Of a DNA stretch of 64,000 bases, positions 28,632-37,556 are shown one piece after another. Numbering within the stretch: the first letter of the stretch is position 1; each line of letters starts with the position of its first letter. Source of the stretch: Sphingopyxis sp. (lineage in GTDB: Bacteria > Pseudomonadota > Alphaproteobacteria > Sphingomonadales > Sphingomonadaceae); the NCBI GenBank assembly GCA_030145715.1, contig JAIXHQ010000012.1, positions 1 to 64,000 on the forward strand, in the 5' to 3' direction. Below the pieces are notes generated by a model. That model made no database searches, was not told the origin of the DNA, and saw only the letters and a list, made by a program, of their open reading frames with translations. The position numbers and the translations under genes were made by a program.

Positions 28632-31040
28632 CTAATCCGGTCGCATCGCTGCTTCGGCAAGTGTGTCGGCAAGTTCGCCGAGCAACGCATCGTCAATGTC
28701 CGATGCGGCAACATTTTCGCGGCCGATCAGAACAAGGACGGGAATGGCCAGCGGGCTGATGCGTGGCAACACCTTGTGCAGCATGGTTCCCGCCGCCCGG
28801 TCGAGCAAGTCTCCTAGCCGCGCGACGTCGGTCAGCCGCTCACGCGCATCAGCCCACGCGGCCTCCAGCAAAAGATGGTCCGGTTCATATTTGCGAAGCA
28901 CGTCGAAAATCAGATCGGTCGAGAAAGTGACCTGCTTACCGGTCTTGCGCTTTCCGGGGTGCTGGCGTTCGATCAACCCGCCGATAACCGCGACCTCGCG
29001 AAAGGCACGCTTCAAAAGATGGGAGCTTTCGACCCATTCGATAAATTCGCCCTCCAGGATCGAAGGATCGAACAGGCGAGCAGGATCGGTCACCGGGCGC
29101 AACGACCAGATCGCCAGCGCATAATCGGACGCGACGAACCCTAGCGGCTGAAGACCCGCACGCTCCATCCGCTTGGTAATCAGCATGCCGAGCGACTGAT
29201 GGGCGTTCCATCCTTCAAAGGGATAGACGACCAGATAGTGATGACCCTCGTGCGGAAAGCTTTCGACAAGAAGTTCGCCGGGGCGCGGAAGCACCGATCG
29301 AAGTTGCTGCATTTCAAGCCAGAAGCGCACGTCGTCAGGAAAGCGCCGCCAACTTTCCGGATCAGCGAGGAAGCCGCGCACCCGGTCGGCGAGGCGCGTC
29401 GTCAGCGCCATACGCGCCCCGACATAGCTGGGAATGCGCGCAGGCCGCGTTGTCGCACGAACATATAGGTCGGTGTCGCGGATCGATTCGACCTCAAGGC
29501 TCAATCCGGCGAAAGCGAAAGTATCTCCAGCGGTCAGCGTGCTGGCGAAATATTCTTCCACAGCGCCGAGGCGCCGGCCATTTTTGAACCGCACATCCAG
29601 TATCGGCGCATCGACGATGATCCCGGCGTTGAGGCGGTGTTGCGCGGCGATGCGTGGATGTGCGATCCGCCAGCCGCCCGGTCCATCGGGCGCAAGGCGT
29701 CGGAAGCGATCATAGCTTTGAAGCGCATAGCCGCCGTCGCGTACGAAGCCGAGCAGCCGCGCAAATATATTGGAATCGATCCACTGATACGGCGTCGCGC
29801 TGCGAATTTCGGCGAGCAGATCGGCTTCCCTGAACGGCGCAGCGCAGGCCAGCGCCATCACATGTTGCGCGAGGACGTCAAGCGCACCGGGACGGAAGCG
29901 GTCGGCGTCGCGCTCCCCCGCTTCGACGGCGTCAAGTGCCGCCTGCGCTTCCAGATATTCGAACCGATTGCCCGGCACGATCAGCGCGCGGCTCGGCTCG
30001 TCAAGGCGATGGTTGGCGCGACCAATGCGTTGCAGCAGACGCGACGAACCCTTGGGCGCCCCCATCTGGATGACGCAATCAACATCACCCCAGTCGAGCC
30101 CCAGGTCGAGGCTGGACGTCGCGACGAGCGCGCGCAGTCGACCATCGGCCATCGCCGCCTCGGCGCGCTGCCGCGCCTCGCGATCGAGGCTGCCATGATG
30201 GATCGCGATCGGCAGCGACAGGTCGTTGACCTTCCACAACTCTTGAAAGATCAGTTCGGCAAGCCCGCGAGTGTTGCAGAAGATGATCGTGGTGCGATGC
30301 TTCGCGACCTGCTCCATCACCTGATGCACCGCATAGCGCCCCGAATGCCCAGCCCATGGCACCGCGCCCTCCGGCAACAATATCTGGATGTCGGGCTCGG
30401 CGCCCGCCTCGCCTTCGACCAGCGTCACCGTGTCGGCAAGACCGTCGGGAGCCAGCCAGCCTGCATATTGGTGCGGGTCGGCTATCGTCGCCGACAGGCC
30501 GACGCGCCGCAGCGTTGGAGCGATGCTTTGCAGACGCGCGAGCGCAAGATTGAGCAGATCCCCGCGTTTGCCGGGCGCAAAGGCATGAATCTCGTCAATT
30601 ACAACCGTCTGAAGGTCCGCGAACATCGCAAAGCTGTCTGGATAGGACAGCAACAGCGACAGGGATTCCGGTGTCGTCAGCAATATGTTCGGCGGTCGGC
30701 TTCGTTGTCGCGCTTTCCTGTCAGACGACGTGTCGCCGCTGCGGCTCTCGACGCTGATGGCCAGGCCCATCTCCGCGATAGGCGTGGTGAGGTTGCGTTC
30801 GACGTCCGCAGCAAGCGCCTTCAGGGGCGACACATAGAGCGTGTGCAACCTGTCGCTCGGATGCTGGGCAAGATCGATAAGCGTTGGCAGAAAGCCCGAA
30901 AGAGTCTTGCCCGCCCCCGTCGCGGCGACCAGCAGCGCGTGCTCACCCCGCCATCCAGCGGCCAGCATATCGGCCTGGTGCCCCCGCAGCCGCCATCCAC
31001 GCGCGGCGAACCAGTCGGCAAAAGGAGCGGGAAGCGACAT
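28632..31040 (-). CDS. Ligase-associated DNA damage response DEXH-box helicase (Lhr-type)
   Basis: An 802-residue superfamily 2 helicase of the Lhr core type. Motif I is ATGAGKTLSGFLPTL, motif II is VIDEIHAF, motif III is GLSATI, and the second RecA lobe has IIFCNTRGLAELIF and RIGRANHRLDEP. The C-terminal winged-helix and Lhr-specific part follow (AGTMLHKVLPRISPLAIPVL). These helicases unwind nucleic acid in a repair pathway with a dedicated ligase, exonuclease and PdeM. Only PdeM is found nearby. The gene lies downstream of the rpmG terminator and so must have its own promoter in 31041-31150. Confidence 0.93.
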   Translation of the reverse strand: MSLPAPFADWFAARGWRLRGHQADMLAAGWRGEHALLVAATGAGKTLSGFLPTLIDLAQHPSDRLHTLYVSPLKALAADVERNLTTPIAEMGLAISVESRSGDTSSDRKARQRSRPPNILLTTPESLSLLLSYPDSFAMFADLQTVVIDEIHAFAPGKRGDLLNLALARLQSIAPTLRRVGLSATIADPHQYAGWLAPDGLADTVTLVEGEAGAEPDIQILLPEGAVPWAGHSGRYAVHQVMEQVAKHRTTIIFCNTRGLAELIFQELWKVNDLSLPIAIHHGSLDREARQRAEAAMADGRLRALVATSSLDLGLDWGDVDCVIQMGAPKGSSRLLQRIGRANHRLDEPSRALIVPGNRFEYLEAQAALDAVEAGERDADRFRPGALDVLAQHVMALACAAPFREADLLAEIRSATPYQWIDSNIFARLLGFVRDGGYALQSYDRFRRLAPDGPGGWRIAHPRIAAQHRLNAGIIVDAPILDVRFKNGRRLGAVEEYFASTLTAGDTFAFAGLSLEVESIRDTDLYVRATTRPARIPSYVGARMALTTRLADRVRGFLADPESWRRFPDDVRFWLEMQQLRSVLPRPGELLVESFPHEGHHYLVVYPFEGWNAHQSLGMLITKRMERAGLQPLGFVASDYALAIWSLRPVTDPARLFDPSILEGEFIEWVESSHLLKRAFREVAVIGGLIERQHPGKRKTGKQVTFSTDLIFDVLRKYEPDHLLLEAAWADARERLTDVARLGDLLDRAAGTMLHKVLPRISPLAIPVLVLIGRENVAASDIDDALLGELADTLAEAAMRPD

Positions 31041-31098
31041 GCCAAAGATGTGGATGCGCCAACGGCTGGGAGCAAGGCCTTCGCCACTTTCAGTCAGA

Positions 31099-31122
31099 AT
31101 CTGCCGCTTTATCTGCCGCTTT
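31099..31122. repeat. 12-bp perfect tandem duplication upstream of the helicase gene
   Basis: ATCTGCCGCTTT occurs twice in direct succession (31099-31110, 31111-31122), about 60-80 bases before the helicase ATG. It could be a duplicated binding site or a chance slip duplication. Confidence 0.6.
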
Positions 31123-31156
31123 CATCCTTCGGGCAGATCGGTCCAGGCACGAAAAA

Positions 31157-31176
31157 GGGCGGCGCAATCGCCGCCC
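31157..31176 (-). terminator. Terminator downstream of rpmG
   Basis: An 8-bp perfect stem (GGGCGGCG and its complement) with a four-base CAAT loop. On the minus strand it is followed by TTTTTC; on the plus strand by CTTTG. It ends 68 bases past the rpmG stop and separates rpmG from the helicase gene. Confidence 0.85.
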
Positions 31177-31243
31177 CTTTGATCGCGGGAGGACCGGGAG
31201 AGGAAATATCTTTCCGTTCAGCCATGCCGAACGGGCCGATCCA

Positions 31244-31411
31244 TCACTTGATCTTGGCTTCCTTGAACTCGACATGCTTGCGGGCACGCGGATCATATTT
31301 CCGTACCGACATTTTTTCGGTCATCGTGCGCGGGTTCTTTTTCGTCACATAGAAAAAGCCTGTATCGGCGGTGCTCACCAGCTTGATCTTGACAGTCGTC
31401 GGCTTGGCCAT
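31244..31411 (-). CDS. rpmG: 50S ribosomal protein L33
   Basis: A 55-residue ribosomal protein: [15 protein letters not shown], then [11 protein letters not shown] and [18 protein letters not shown]. It lacks the zinc cysteine pairs of some L33 types, so it is the zinc-free form. A GAGGAA box lies ten bases before ATG 31411. The gene is monocistronic, with 219 bases of free upstream sequence and a strong terminator behind it. Confidence 0.97.
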   Translation of the reverse strand: MAKPTTVKIKLVSTADTGFFYVTKKNPRTMTEKMSVRKYDPRARKHVEFKEAKIK

Positions 31412-31630
31412 GGCCCTGTTCCTCGAAATATTGACACATCTGCCACCCATGCGGCGAATGCGGCGGGACCGGCGCCCCGACTGCTTGTAATGAAAAACAT
31501 AGAGGGCCGCGCACATGGCGCCGCCCCCGATATTCGGGCGCCTTTGGCGGGATTCGGCCCTTCTGTCAAGCGAAAGAGCGGGCGAACGATACCGAACTGC
31601 CCGCCCATAAGCGTGAAAGGCCGGTATCAG

Positions 31631-32380
31631 CTAGCCCTTGCTGATCTGAAACCGCACCGTCATCTCTTTCCAACTTTCCTCGGCCACACCGCCGCGGGTC
31701 GCAGGCTTGAAACGCCATTTGGCCAGCGCGCGGCGCTTTGTCTCTTCGAAAAATCCGGGGCTGTCTGTGCTGACCAGTTCGACCGCCTTGACACGTCCAT
31801 CGGCGCCGATCAGCACGCGCACCTTTACCACACCTTCCAGTTCACGCCGCTGCTCGCTTGCGGGATATTCGGGCTGGAACACTCCGGCAAAGCGGGGGTC
31901 GAGTTGCGCGATGAGAAGCTGGGGCTTTGGCGGATCGACCGGCGACACATAGGCCGAACCCGCATCGGGAATGACGAAGTCCGTTGTTTTCGGCCCGCTG
32001 TTGACGACATTTTCGGTGGTCGTCGTTAGCGGGACCGTCGGCTCGACAGTTTCGGTTGTCGAGGTCGTCTTCGACGTCGCCTCTTTTCGGACCTCTGGCT
32101 TGGGAGCAGGCGGATCGAGCGGTTTGTCTAGCTCGACAAGCGTTCCATGGATCGGGTCGCTCTTGGGCGCTATCTCAACGACCATTGGCGAAAGCGCGAC
32201 AGCGATGACCAACGCTGTCGGTAATCCCACTGCGAGCAGCGCCGCAACCGGGTGATGGCGTCCGTCGCTGCCATAGCTGTTGCGGAGCGAAGGAGCGGGT
32301 GCCCCTATCGACACGCCAATGGGCGCCGTCGCTGTTTCACGGGCAGCCAAGATCGTCGAAATCATCGGTATCAGGGTCAT
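31631..32380 (-). CDS. Energy transducer TonB
   Basis: A 249-residue TonB family protein. After about 45 cytoplasmic residues comes a transmembrane helix (AALLAVGLPTALVIAVALS), then a Pro/Lys/Thr-rich periplasmic spacer (DPPAPKPEVRKEATSKTT), and a C-terminal TonB domain (PEYPASEQRRELEGVVKVRV, then LAKWRFKPA). It passes proton-motive energy to outer-membrane receptors. No exbB or exbD is next to it. An AGAGAGG box precedes ATG 32380. The receptor gene at 23.7-26.6 kb is a possible, unproven client. Confidence 0.92.
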   Translation of the reverse strand: MTLIPMISTILAARETATAPIGVSIGAPAPSLRNSYGSDGRHHPVAALLAVGLPTALVIAVALSPMVVEIAPKSDPIHGTLVELDKPLDPPAPKPEVRKEATSKTTSTTETVEPTVPLTTTTENVVNSGPKTTDFVIPDAGSAYVSPVDPPKPQLLIAQLDPRFAGVFQPEYPASEQRRELEGVVKVRVLIGADGRVKAVELVSTDSPGFFEETKRRALAKWRFKPATRGGVAEESWKEMTVRFQISKG

Positions 32381-32458
32381 GGCCTCTCTCCTTGCCTGAA
32401 TGACCTGACCGCGCCCATATTCTGACGACTGCTAACGGCCAAGTCAGGGCTTAGTGAT

Positions 32459-32483
32459 ATTATAACATACCCAAACATGTCAA
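32459..32483 (-). promoter_or_regulatory. Possible tonB promoter elements
   Basis: On the minus strand a consensus TTGACA (32483-32478) and a consensus TATAAT (32464-32459) lie upstream of tonB, but only 13 bases apart instead of about 17. Using ATATCA or TATCAC just downstream would give 17-18 bases with a poorer -10 box. The region is the most AT-rich in the neighbourhood. Confidence 0.35.
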
Positions 32484-32518
32484 GCCGATCCGTTGGCGCA
32501 TCGTGATGGCGCGAGCTT

Positions 32519-33832
32519 TTAGGAAGCTGCAGACAGTCGCGCCGCCGCTTGATCCTTGTCGATCAGCGGCAGCAACTCGCCCATGTCGGGGCCATGGTCG
32601 CGGCCCGTTAGCGCGCGACGCAGCGGTAGAAATAATGCACGGCCCTTGATTCCCGTGACCTCTTTCACCGCGCCGGTCAGCGCCTGCCAGGGGTCGGCGG
32701 CCCAATCTATGCCGCACACCGCAGCGGCGGCGGCTTCGAGCACCGGACGATCGGCTTCATCGATCGGAGGGGGTGAGAAAGGTCCATCGAACACGGCTAC
32801 CCAATCGGCAGCCTCAGCGATCGTGGCCAGATTTGGCCGAATTACATCCCAGCGCGCTTCGGTGAGGGGGGGGGGGAGGCGGGGGGATATGGCGGCATGG
32901 CTTATGCTGTGGACTATCTTTTGGTTCAGCAGCGCCAGTTCGCCCTCGTCAAAGCGTGCCGGGGCGCGGCCGAAGCGTGCGAAATCAATGGTTTCGATCA
33001 GCGGTGCCGCCGTCTGGACCGGCTCCACCGGATCGCTGGTCCCCAGCCGCGCGAGCAGCGCCAGGATCGCAATCGGTTCGATTCCCGCATCGCGCAGACT
33101 GGCCATGCCGAGCGAACCCAGCCGTTTCGACAATTTCCCCTCTGTCCCCACCAGCAGCGCCTCGTGCGCGAAGGCAGGCGGCGAAGCCCCCAGCGCGCCG
33201 AACATCTGAATCTGTGCCGCGGTGTTCGACACATGATCCTCGCCCCGCACGACATGGGTGATCCCCATGGCGATGTCGTCGATCACGCTGGGCAGCAGAT
33301 AGAGCCACGAGCCGTCGGCCCGGCGCACCACCGGATCGGACATGGTGCGCGGTTCGAAATGCTGGGCCCCGCGAATCATGTCGTTCCATTCGATCGCCGC
33401 ATCATGATCGAGCCGGAAGCGCCAGTGCGGCGCCACCCCGTCCGGCACCGGCGCGCCGTCGGGTTTGCGTTCATAGACCGGCGGCAACCCGCGCGAGAGC
33501 AGGATCTTGCGCCGGATGTCGAGTTCCTCGGGCGTTTCATAGCAGGCATAGACCCGCCCCGCCGCCTTCAGCCGGTCAAATTCCGCGTCATAGAGCGCGA
33601 AGCGCGCCGACTGCCGTTCCTCGCCATCCACATCGAAGCCCAGCCACGCAAGGTCGGCGCGAATGGCATCGACATATTCCTCTTTCGACCGTTCGCCATC
33701 GGTGTCGTCGATGCGCAGCAGGAAACGCCCGCCATGTTTGCGCGCCCAAAGCCAGTTGTGGAGCGCGGTGCGGACATTGCCGACATGCAGGATGCCGGTC
33801 GGCGACGGAGCGAAACGGGTGATGACGGTCAT
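32519..33832 (-). CDS. gltX: Glutamyl-tRNA synthetase
   Basis: A 437-residue class I synthetase charging tRNA-Glu. The HIGH-type motif is APSPTGILHVGNVRTAL, the KMSKS-type motif is GKLSKRLGS, and HVVRGEDHVSNTAAQI is present between. Length is short for GltX, fitting the second GltX type found in alphaproteobacteria, which can prefer either Glu or Gln tRNAs. ATG 33832 is chosen because the protein then starts TVITRFAPSP. The coding strand holds a run of 11 C (11 G on the plus strand, 32866-32876) encoding part of SPRLPPPLTEA, where a slip would break the frame. Confidence 0.93.
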   Translation of the reverse strand: MTVITRFAPSPTGILHVGNVRTALHNWLWARKHGGRFLLRIDDTDGERSKEEYVDAIRADLAWLGFDVDGEERQSARFALYDAEFDRLKAAGRVYACYETPEELDIRRKILLSRGLPPVYERKPDGAPVPDGVAPHWRFRLDHDAAIEWNDMIRGAQHFEPRTMSDPVVRRADGSWLYLLPSVIDDIAMGITHVVRGEDHVSNTAAQIQMFGALGASPPAFAHEALLVGTEGKLSKRLGSLGMASLRDAGIEPIAILALLARLGTSDPVEPVQTAAPLIETIDFARFGRAPARFDEGELALLNQKIVHSISHAAISPRLPPPLTEARWDVIRPNLATIAEAADWVAVFDGPFSPPPIDEADRPVLEAAAAAVCGIDWAADPWQALTGAVKEVTGIKGRALFLPLRRALTGRDHGPDMGELLPLIDKDQAAARLSAAS

Positions 33833-33867
33833 CGCGCGCCTATAGCGGTTTTCGTCACGAAGGCGAA

Positions 33868-35526
33868 TCACCCCGTGCGAAAGCCGTGGGTGATCGGATA
33901 GCGCCGGTCGCGCCCGAAATTGCGCGTCGACAGCTTTACCCCCGGCGGCGCCTGACGCCGTTTATATTCGGCGAGCATCAGCAGGCGTTCGATGCGCGCC
34001 ACCACCGCCCGGTCAAAGCCATAACGCGCCACGACATCATCGACGCTCGCCTCTTCCTCCACCAGCATGTGCAACATGCGGTCGAGGTCGGCATAGGGCG
34101 GCAGGCTGTCCTCGTCCTTTTGATCGGGGCGCAGTTCGGCGCTGGGCGGTTTTGTGATGATCGTGCCTGGCATCACCGGCGCGACCGGATTGCGCGACAG
34201 GCGCGGGATGTTGGCGTTGCGCCATTTGGCGACCGCGAACACCGTCATCTTATAGGCGTCCTTCAGCGGATTATAGCCGCCCGCCATGTCGCCATAGATG
34301 GTCGCATAGCCGACGCTCATCTCGCTTTTATTGCCGGTGGTCAGCAGCATCGGGCCGAATTTGTTGCTGAGCGCCATCAAGGTGACGCCGCGGATGCGCG
34401 ATTGGACATTTTCCTCGGTCAGGTCGACGTCCCGGTCGGCGAACGTCCCGCTGAGCATCGTATCGAACGCATCGACCGCGGGGACGATCGACAGGGTATC
34501 GAGCCGGCAGCCGATCATCGCGGCACAGCCCGCCGCATCGTCGAGGCTGGCCTGGCTGGTAAAGCGGCTGGGCATCATCGCGCACCAGACCCGGTCGGGA
34601 CCCAATGCATCGGCGGCGATGGCGGCGCAGATCGCCGAATCGATCCCGCCCGACAGACCGAGCACGACGCCGGGAAAGCCGTTGCGTTCGACATAATCGC
34701 GCAGGCTGAGCAGCATAGCGTGATAGATGTCGGCGGGATGCTGGTCCCATTCGGCGACCGGCCCGGCCTCGCATCGCCAGCGCCCGTCATCCTTGATCCA
34801 GCGGGTTTCCCGTTCCTGTTCCTCCCAATCGGGAAGCCGGTGCGCGGTCGCGCCGTCGCCGTTCAGGACAAAGGAACAGCCGTCGAAGATCAGTTCATCC
34901 TGTCCGCCGACGCGATTGAGGAAGATAAGCGGCAGGCCGGTGTCGGCCACGCGGCCGGCGAACACCTGGGTCAGCCGCCGGTCGTCCTTGTCGATTTCAT
35001 AGGGGCTGCCGTTGACCGAGATCAGCAGTTCGGCGCCCTGCCCCGCCAGATGCCGACAGACGCCGGGCAGCCAGCCATCCTCGCAGATCGGCAGGCCCAG
35101 CCTGATGCCGCGCCATTCGACCACGTCGGGCAGCGGCCCCGGCGCGAAAACGCGCTTTTCGTCAAAGGTGCCGTAATTCGGCAGTTCATGTTTGCGCCGC
35201 GTCGCGACGATGGCGCCGCCGTCGAGCAGCGCCACGATGTTATAGAGCGCGTCGCCGTCGCGTTCGACCGACCCGACGAGCATCGCGGGGCCGCCATCGG
35301 CGGTATCGGCGGCCAGTTCGGCCAGCATGTGCGCCGCGCGATCGGCGAGCGCCGGTTTCAGCACCAGATCTTCCGGCGGATAGCCGATCAGTTGCAGTTC
35401 GGGATAGAGTATCAGGTCGGCCCCCGCGTGCCGCGCCCGCACCGCGCGCATCGCCGCGACATTGGCGGCAAGATCGCCGACCGCCTGCGTCATCTGGGAC
35501 AGGATGATGGTAAGATGCTGGGTCAT
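33868..35526 (-). CDS. nadE: NAD+ synthase, glutamine-hydrolysing
   Basis: A 552-residue two-domain enzyme making NAD from deamido-NAD, ATP and glutamine. The N-terminal nitrilase-like domain has the Glu (LYPELQLIGYPP), Lys (RRKHELPNYGTFDE) and Cys (LGLPICEDGWLP) triad. The C-terminal synthetase domain has the P-loop LGLSGGIDSAICAA and TTGNKSEMSVGYATIYGD. Start ATG 35526 avoids 14 extra residues. It lies 35 bp upstream of gltX, and the two may form one transcript. Confidence 0.97.
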   Translation of the reverse strand: MTQHLTIILSQMTQAVGDLAANVAAMRAVRARHAGADLILYPELQLIGYPPEDLVLKPALADRAAHMLAELAADTADGGPAMLVGSVERDGDALYNIVALLDGGAIVATRRKHELPNYGTFDEKRVFAPGPLPDVVEWRGIRLGLPICEDGWLPGVCRHLAGQGAELLISVNGSPYEIDKDDRRLTQVFAGRVADTGLPLIFLNRVGGQDELIFDGCSFVLNGDGATAHRLPDWEEQERETRWIKDDGRWRCEAGPVAEWDQHPADIYHAMLLSLRDYVERNGFPGVVLGLSGGIDSAICAAIAADALGPDRVWCAMMPSRFTSQASLDDAAGCAAMIGCRLDTLSIVPAVDAFDTMLSGTFADRDVDLTEENVQSRIRGVTLMALSNKFGPMLLTTGNKSEMSVGYATIYGDMAGGYNPLKDAYKMTVFAVAKWRNANIPRLSRNPVAPVMPGTIITKPPSAELRPDQKDEDSLPPYADLDRMLHMLVEEEASVDDVVARYGFDRAVVARIERLLMLAEYKRRQAPPGVKLSTRNFGRDRRYPITHGFRTG

Positions 35527-35585
35527 GCGTGGCGGTTTAGGCCCCCCTGTGCCGATTTCAACCGCCACGATGGGGGTCGCGCCCC

Positions 35586-35948
35586 CTAAGCAAAGACCCC
35601 GACGCTTTCGATGAACTTGATGACCGAAATGGGTTTGGAAACATAGGCCTCTGCACCCGCAGCCTTTATCTGTTCCTCGTCACCCTTGCCCGCATAGGCG
35701 GTGACGGCCATGATCGGGACCGCGCGCAGCGTCTGGTCCGCCTTCATCTGGCCGATCAGGTCAAGCCCGCTGACATGCGGCAATTGAATGTCCATGATGA
35801 TGAGGTCGGGCGAAACCGCGCGCGCGCGGTCGAGCGCGTCGCGCCCGTCGCGCACCGGATGCGCGCTGTAGCCATGGGCGTTGAGCAGGTCGCAAAAGAG
35901 GCGAAGGTTGAGTTCATTATCTTCGACGACCAGGATGGTCTTGCCCAT
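35586..35948 (-). CDS. divK: DivK-like single-domain response regulator
   Basis: A 120-residue receiver domain without output domain. The acidic pair lies in VVEDNELN, the phosphorylated aspartate is Asp53 in LIIMDIQLPHVSG, the threonine is in MAVTAYAG, and the lysine is in YVSKPIS. In Caulobacter DivK also uses Asp53 and controls cell polarity and division through PleC, DivJ and DivL. ATG 35948 begins MGKTILVVEDN; an upstream start would add six residues. It is divergent from the DUF3572 gene, an order kept in related bacteria. Confidence 0.88.
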   Translation of the reverse strand: MGKTILVVEDNELNLRLFCDLLNAHGYSAHPVRDGRDALDRARAVSPDLIIMDIQLPHVSGLDLIGQMKADQTLRAVPIMAVTAYAGKGDEEQIKAAGAEAYVSKPISVIKFIESVGVFA

Positions 35949-36010
35949 GTTACTGATGTTCCCCACCTTGCGTCCGTGGCCCGTTTAGGCGAATCGGCCG
36001 CACGACACAA

Positions 36011-36301
36011 TTGCATCGCGACGAAGGGACCGACGACTTGCAGGATGGCGATGCCGCGCTGGCGCTTCGGGCGCTGGGCTGGATATTGAGCGACGAACCC
36101 CGCGCCGAGCGGCTGTTGAGCCTGACCGGGCTGGCGCCGGACGAATTGCGCGCGTCATTGACCGAACAGGCGACGCTGGCGGCGATCCTGTCGTTCCTGA
36201 CCGCACATGAAGACGATCTGATCGCCTGTGCCGAGGCGTTGCAGATGCCCCCCGCCGCGATAGCCGCCGCCGCCCGGCGACTGGAAGGACTGCCCGCATG
36301 A
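36011..36301 (+). CDS. DUF3572 family protein
   Basis: A 96-residue helical protein (ALRALGWILSDEPRAERLLSL, then ILSFLTAHEDDLIACAEAL) matching DUF3572, a small alphaproteobacterial family of unknown role. TTG 36011 is the farthest start; a TTG at 36038 with GAAGGG nine to ten bases before it is equally likely and would remove nine residues. It is divergent from divK and overlaps the HAD gene by 4 bp (ATGA). Confidence 0.8.
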   Translation: MHRDEGTDDLQDGDAALALRALGWILSDEPRAERLLSLTGLAPDELRASLTEQATLAAILSFLTAHEDDLIACAEALQMPPAAIAAAARRLEGLPA

Positions 36302-36939
36302 ACCGCCCGCTGGTCATCACCGATTGCGACGAGGTGCTGATGCACATGGTCGTCCCCTTTGCCGAATGGGTCGACACCGAACATGGCGTGATTTTCCGCA
36401 TCGAGGACGCCAGTTTCGCCAATGCGTTGAAACGCAAGGAATGCGGCACCCCGCTGGAAGCGGCCGAGGTATGGCCGTTGCTGGACAGTTTTTTCCGCAC
36501 CGAAATGACGCGGCAATATCCGATCCCCGGCGCGCTGGCCGCGATGACGGCGATCGGCGCACAGGCCGACATCATCGTCCTGACCAATGTCGGGCCCGAC
36601 CATCAACAGGCGCGGATCGACCAATTGGCGATCCATGATTTTCACGCGCCGGTGATCGGCAATCGCGGCGGCAAGGGCGAACCCGTGCGCCGCCTGATCG
36701 ATCAATATCGGCCGTCGGTCGCGGTGTTCATCGACGACCTGGCCGGGCATCACCAGTCGGTCGCGGAAGAGGCGCCGGACGTCTGGCGGCTGCACCTGGT
36801 CGGCGAACCCGCCATCGCGGGCAAGATCGCGCCATCCCCCCATGCCCATGCGCGGATCGACGATTGGAATCAGGCGCAACGCTGGATATTGGCGCGCATC
36901 GCCGAAAACATCCCCGCCCCGGCCGCCGCGCCGGCATAA
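36298..36939 (+). CDS. HAD-like hydrolase
   Basis: A 213-residue protein of the haloacid dehalogenase superfamily. Motif I is VITDCDEV with both aspartates, motif II is VLTNVG, and motif IV is FIDDLAGH. Such enzymes are mostly phosphatases using an aspartyl-phosphate intermediate. The substrate cannot be told. It is translationally coupled to DUF3572 and followed 14 bp later by a RidA gene. Confidence 0.8.
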   Translation: MNRPLVITDCDEVLMHMVVPFAEWVDTEHGVIFRIEDASFANALKRKECGTPLEAAEVWPLLDSFFRTEMTRQYPIPGALAAMTAIGAQADIIVLTNVGPDHQQARIDQLAIHDFHAPVIGNRGGKGEPVRRLIDQYRPSVAVFIDDLAGHHQSVAEEAPDVWRLHLVGEPAIAGKIAPSPHAHARIDDWNQAQRWILARIAENIPAPAAAPA

Positions 36940-36953
36940 TCAAGGAACATCCC

Positions 36954-37418
36954 ATGGACATCGCCGCCAAGATCGCCGAAATCGGCCTTGAACTTCCCAA
37001 GCCCGCCGCGCCGGTCGCCGCCTATGTCCCCGTCGTCGAACAGGGCGGGATGCTGTATGTCAGCGGCCAGTTGCCGTTCCGCGACGGGCAGGTCGTGACC
37101 GGCCGCCTGGGCGACGACATGGACGTGGCGGGCGGACAGGATGCGGCCCGGCGCGTCGCGTTGATGCTGATCGCGCAGATCGGACAGGCGCTGGACGGCG
37201 ACTGGTCGCGCGTCGAGCGCATCGTCAAGCTGGGCGTGTTCGTCAACAGCGACCCCGGCTTTACCGACCAGGCAAAGGTCGCCAATGGCGCGTCCGACCT
37301 GTTCGAAACGCTGTTCGGCGATGCCGGCCGTCATGCGCGCGCCGCCGTCGGCGTCGCGGTGCTGCCGCTGGGCGCGGCGGTCGAGGCCGACGCCATCGTC
37401 GCGGTGCGCCCGGCATAG
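36954..37418 (+). CDS. RidA family protein
   Basis: A 154-residue YjgF/UK114-type protein (GGMLYVSGQLPFRDGQVV, then VERIVKLGVFVNSDPGF and ARAAVGVAVLPLGAAVEADAIV). RidA proteins hydrolyse reactive enamine/imine intermediates. The arginine of canonical RidA near R105 appears to be in the HARAAVGV segment. Start ATG 36954 has AAGGAA eight bases upstream. This is the longer RidA subgroup. Confidence 0.88.
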   Translation: MDIAAKIAEIGLELPKPAAPVAAYVPVVEQGGMLYVSGQLPFRDGQVVTGRLGDDMDVAGGQDAARRVALMLIAQIGQALDGDWSRVERIVKLGVFVNSDPGFTDQAKVANGASDLFETLFGDAGRHARAAVGVAVLPLGAAVEADAIVAVRPA

Positions 37419-37556
37419 GATGGGCTTGACCGGCATCGCGCATCGCATGTCCGTGCCCCCGCGAGGGCGCGGTCCCGTCGCCGACGGGTCGCGGCCCGCA
37501 CCGGCGCGACAGGGGCCGCCGCCGTCGCCGGGACGCGGAACATAGGGCGGCCGGGC

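Noticed and set aside
37431-37556. Remnant of a glycerophosphodiesterase gene between ridA and the FemAB-like gene
   Set aside because: A short frame contains IAHR, as at the start of such enzymes, and related genomes may carry that gene here. Four matching residues are too few, and the rest shows no similarity.
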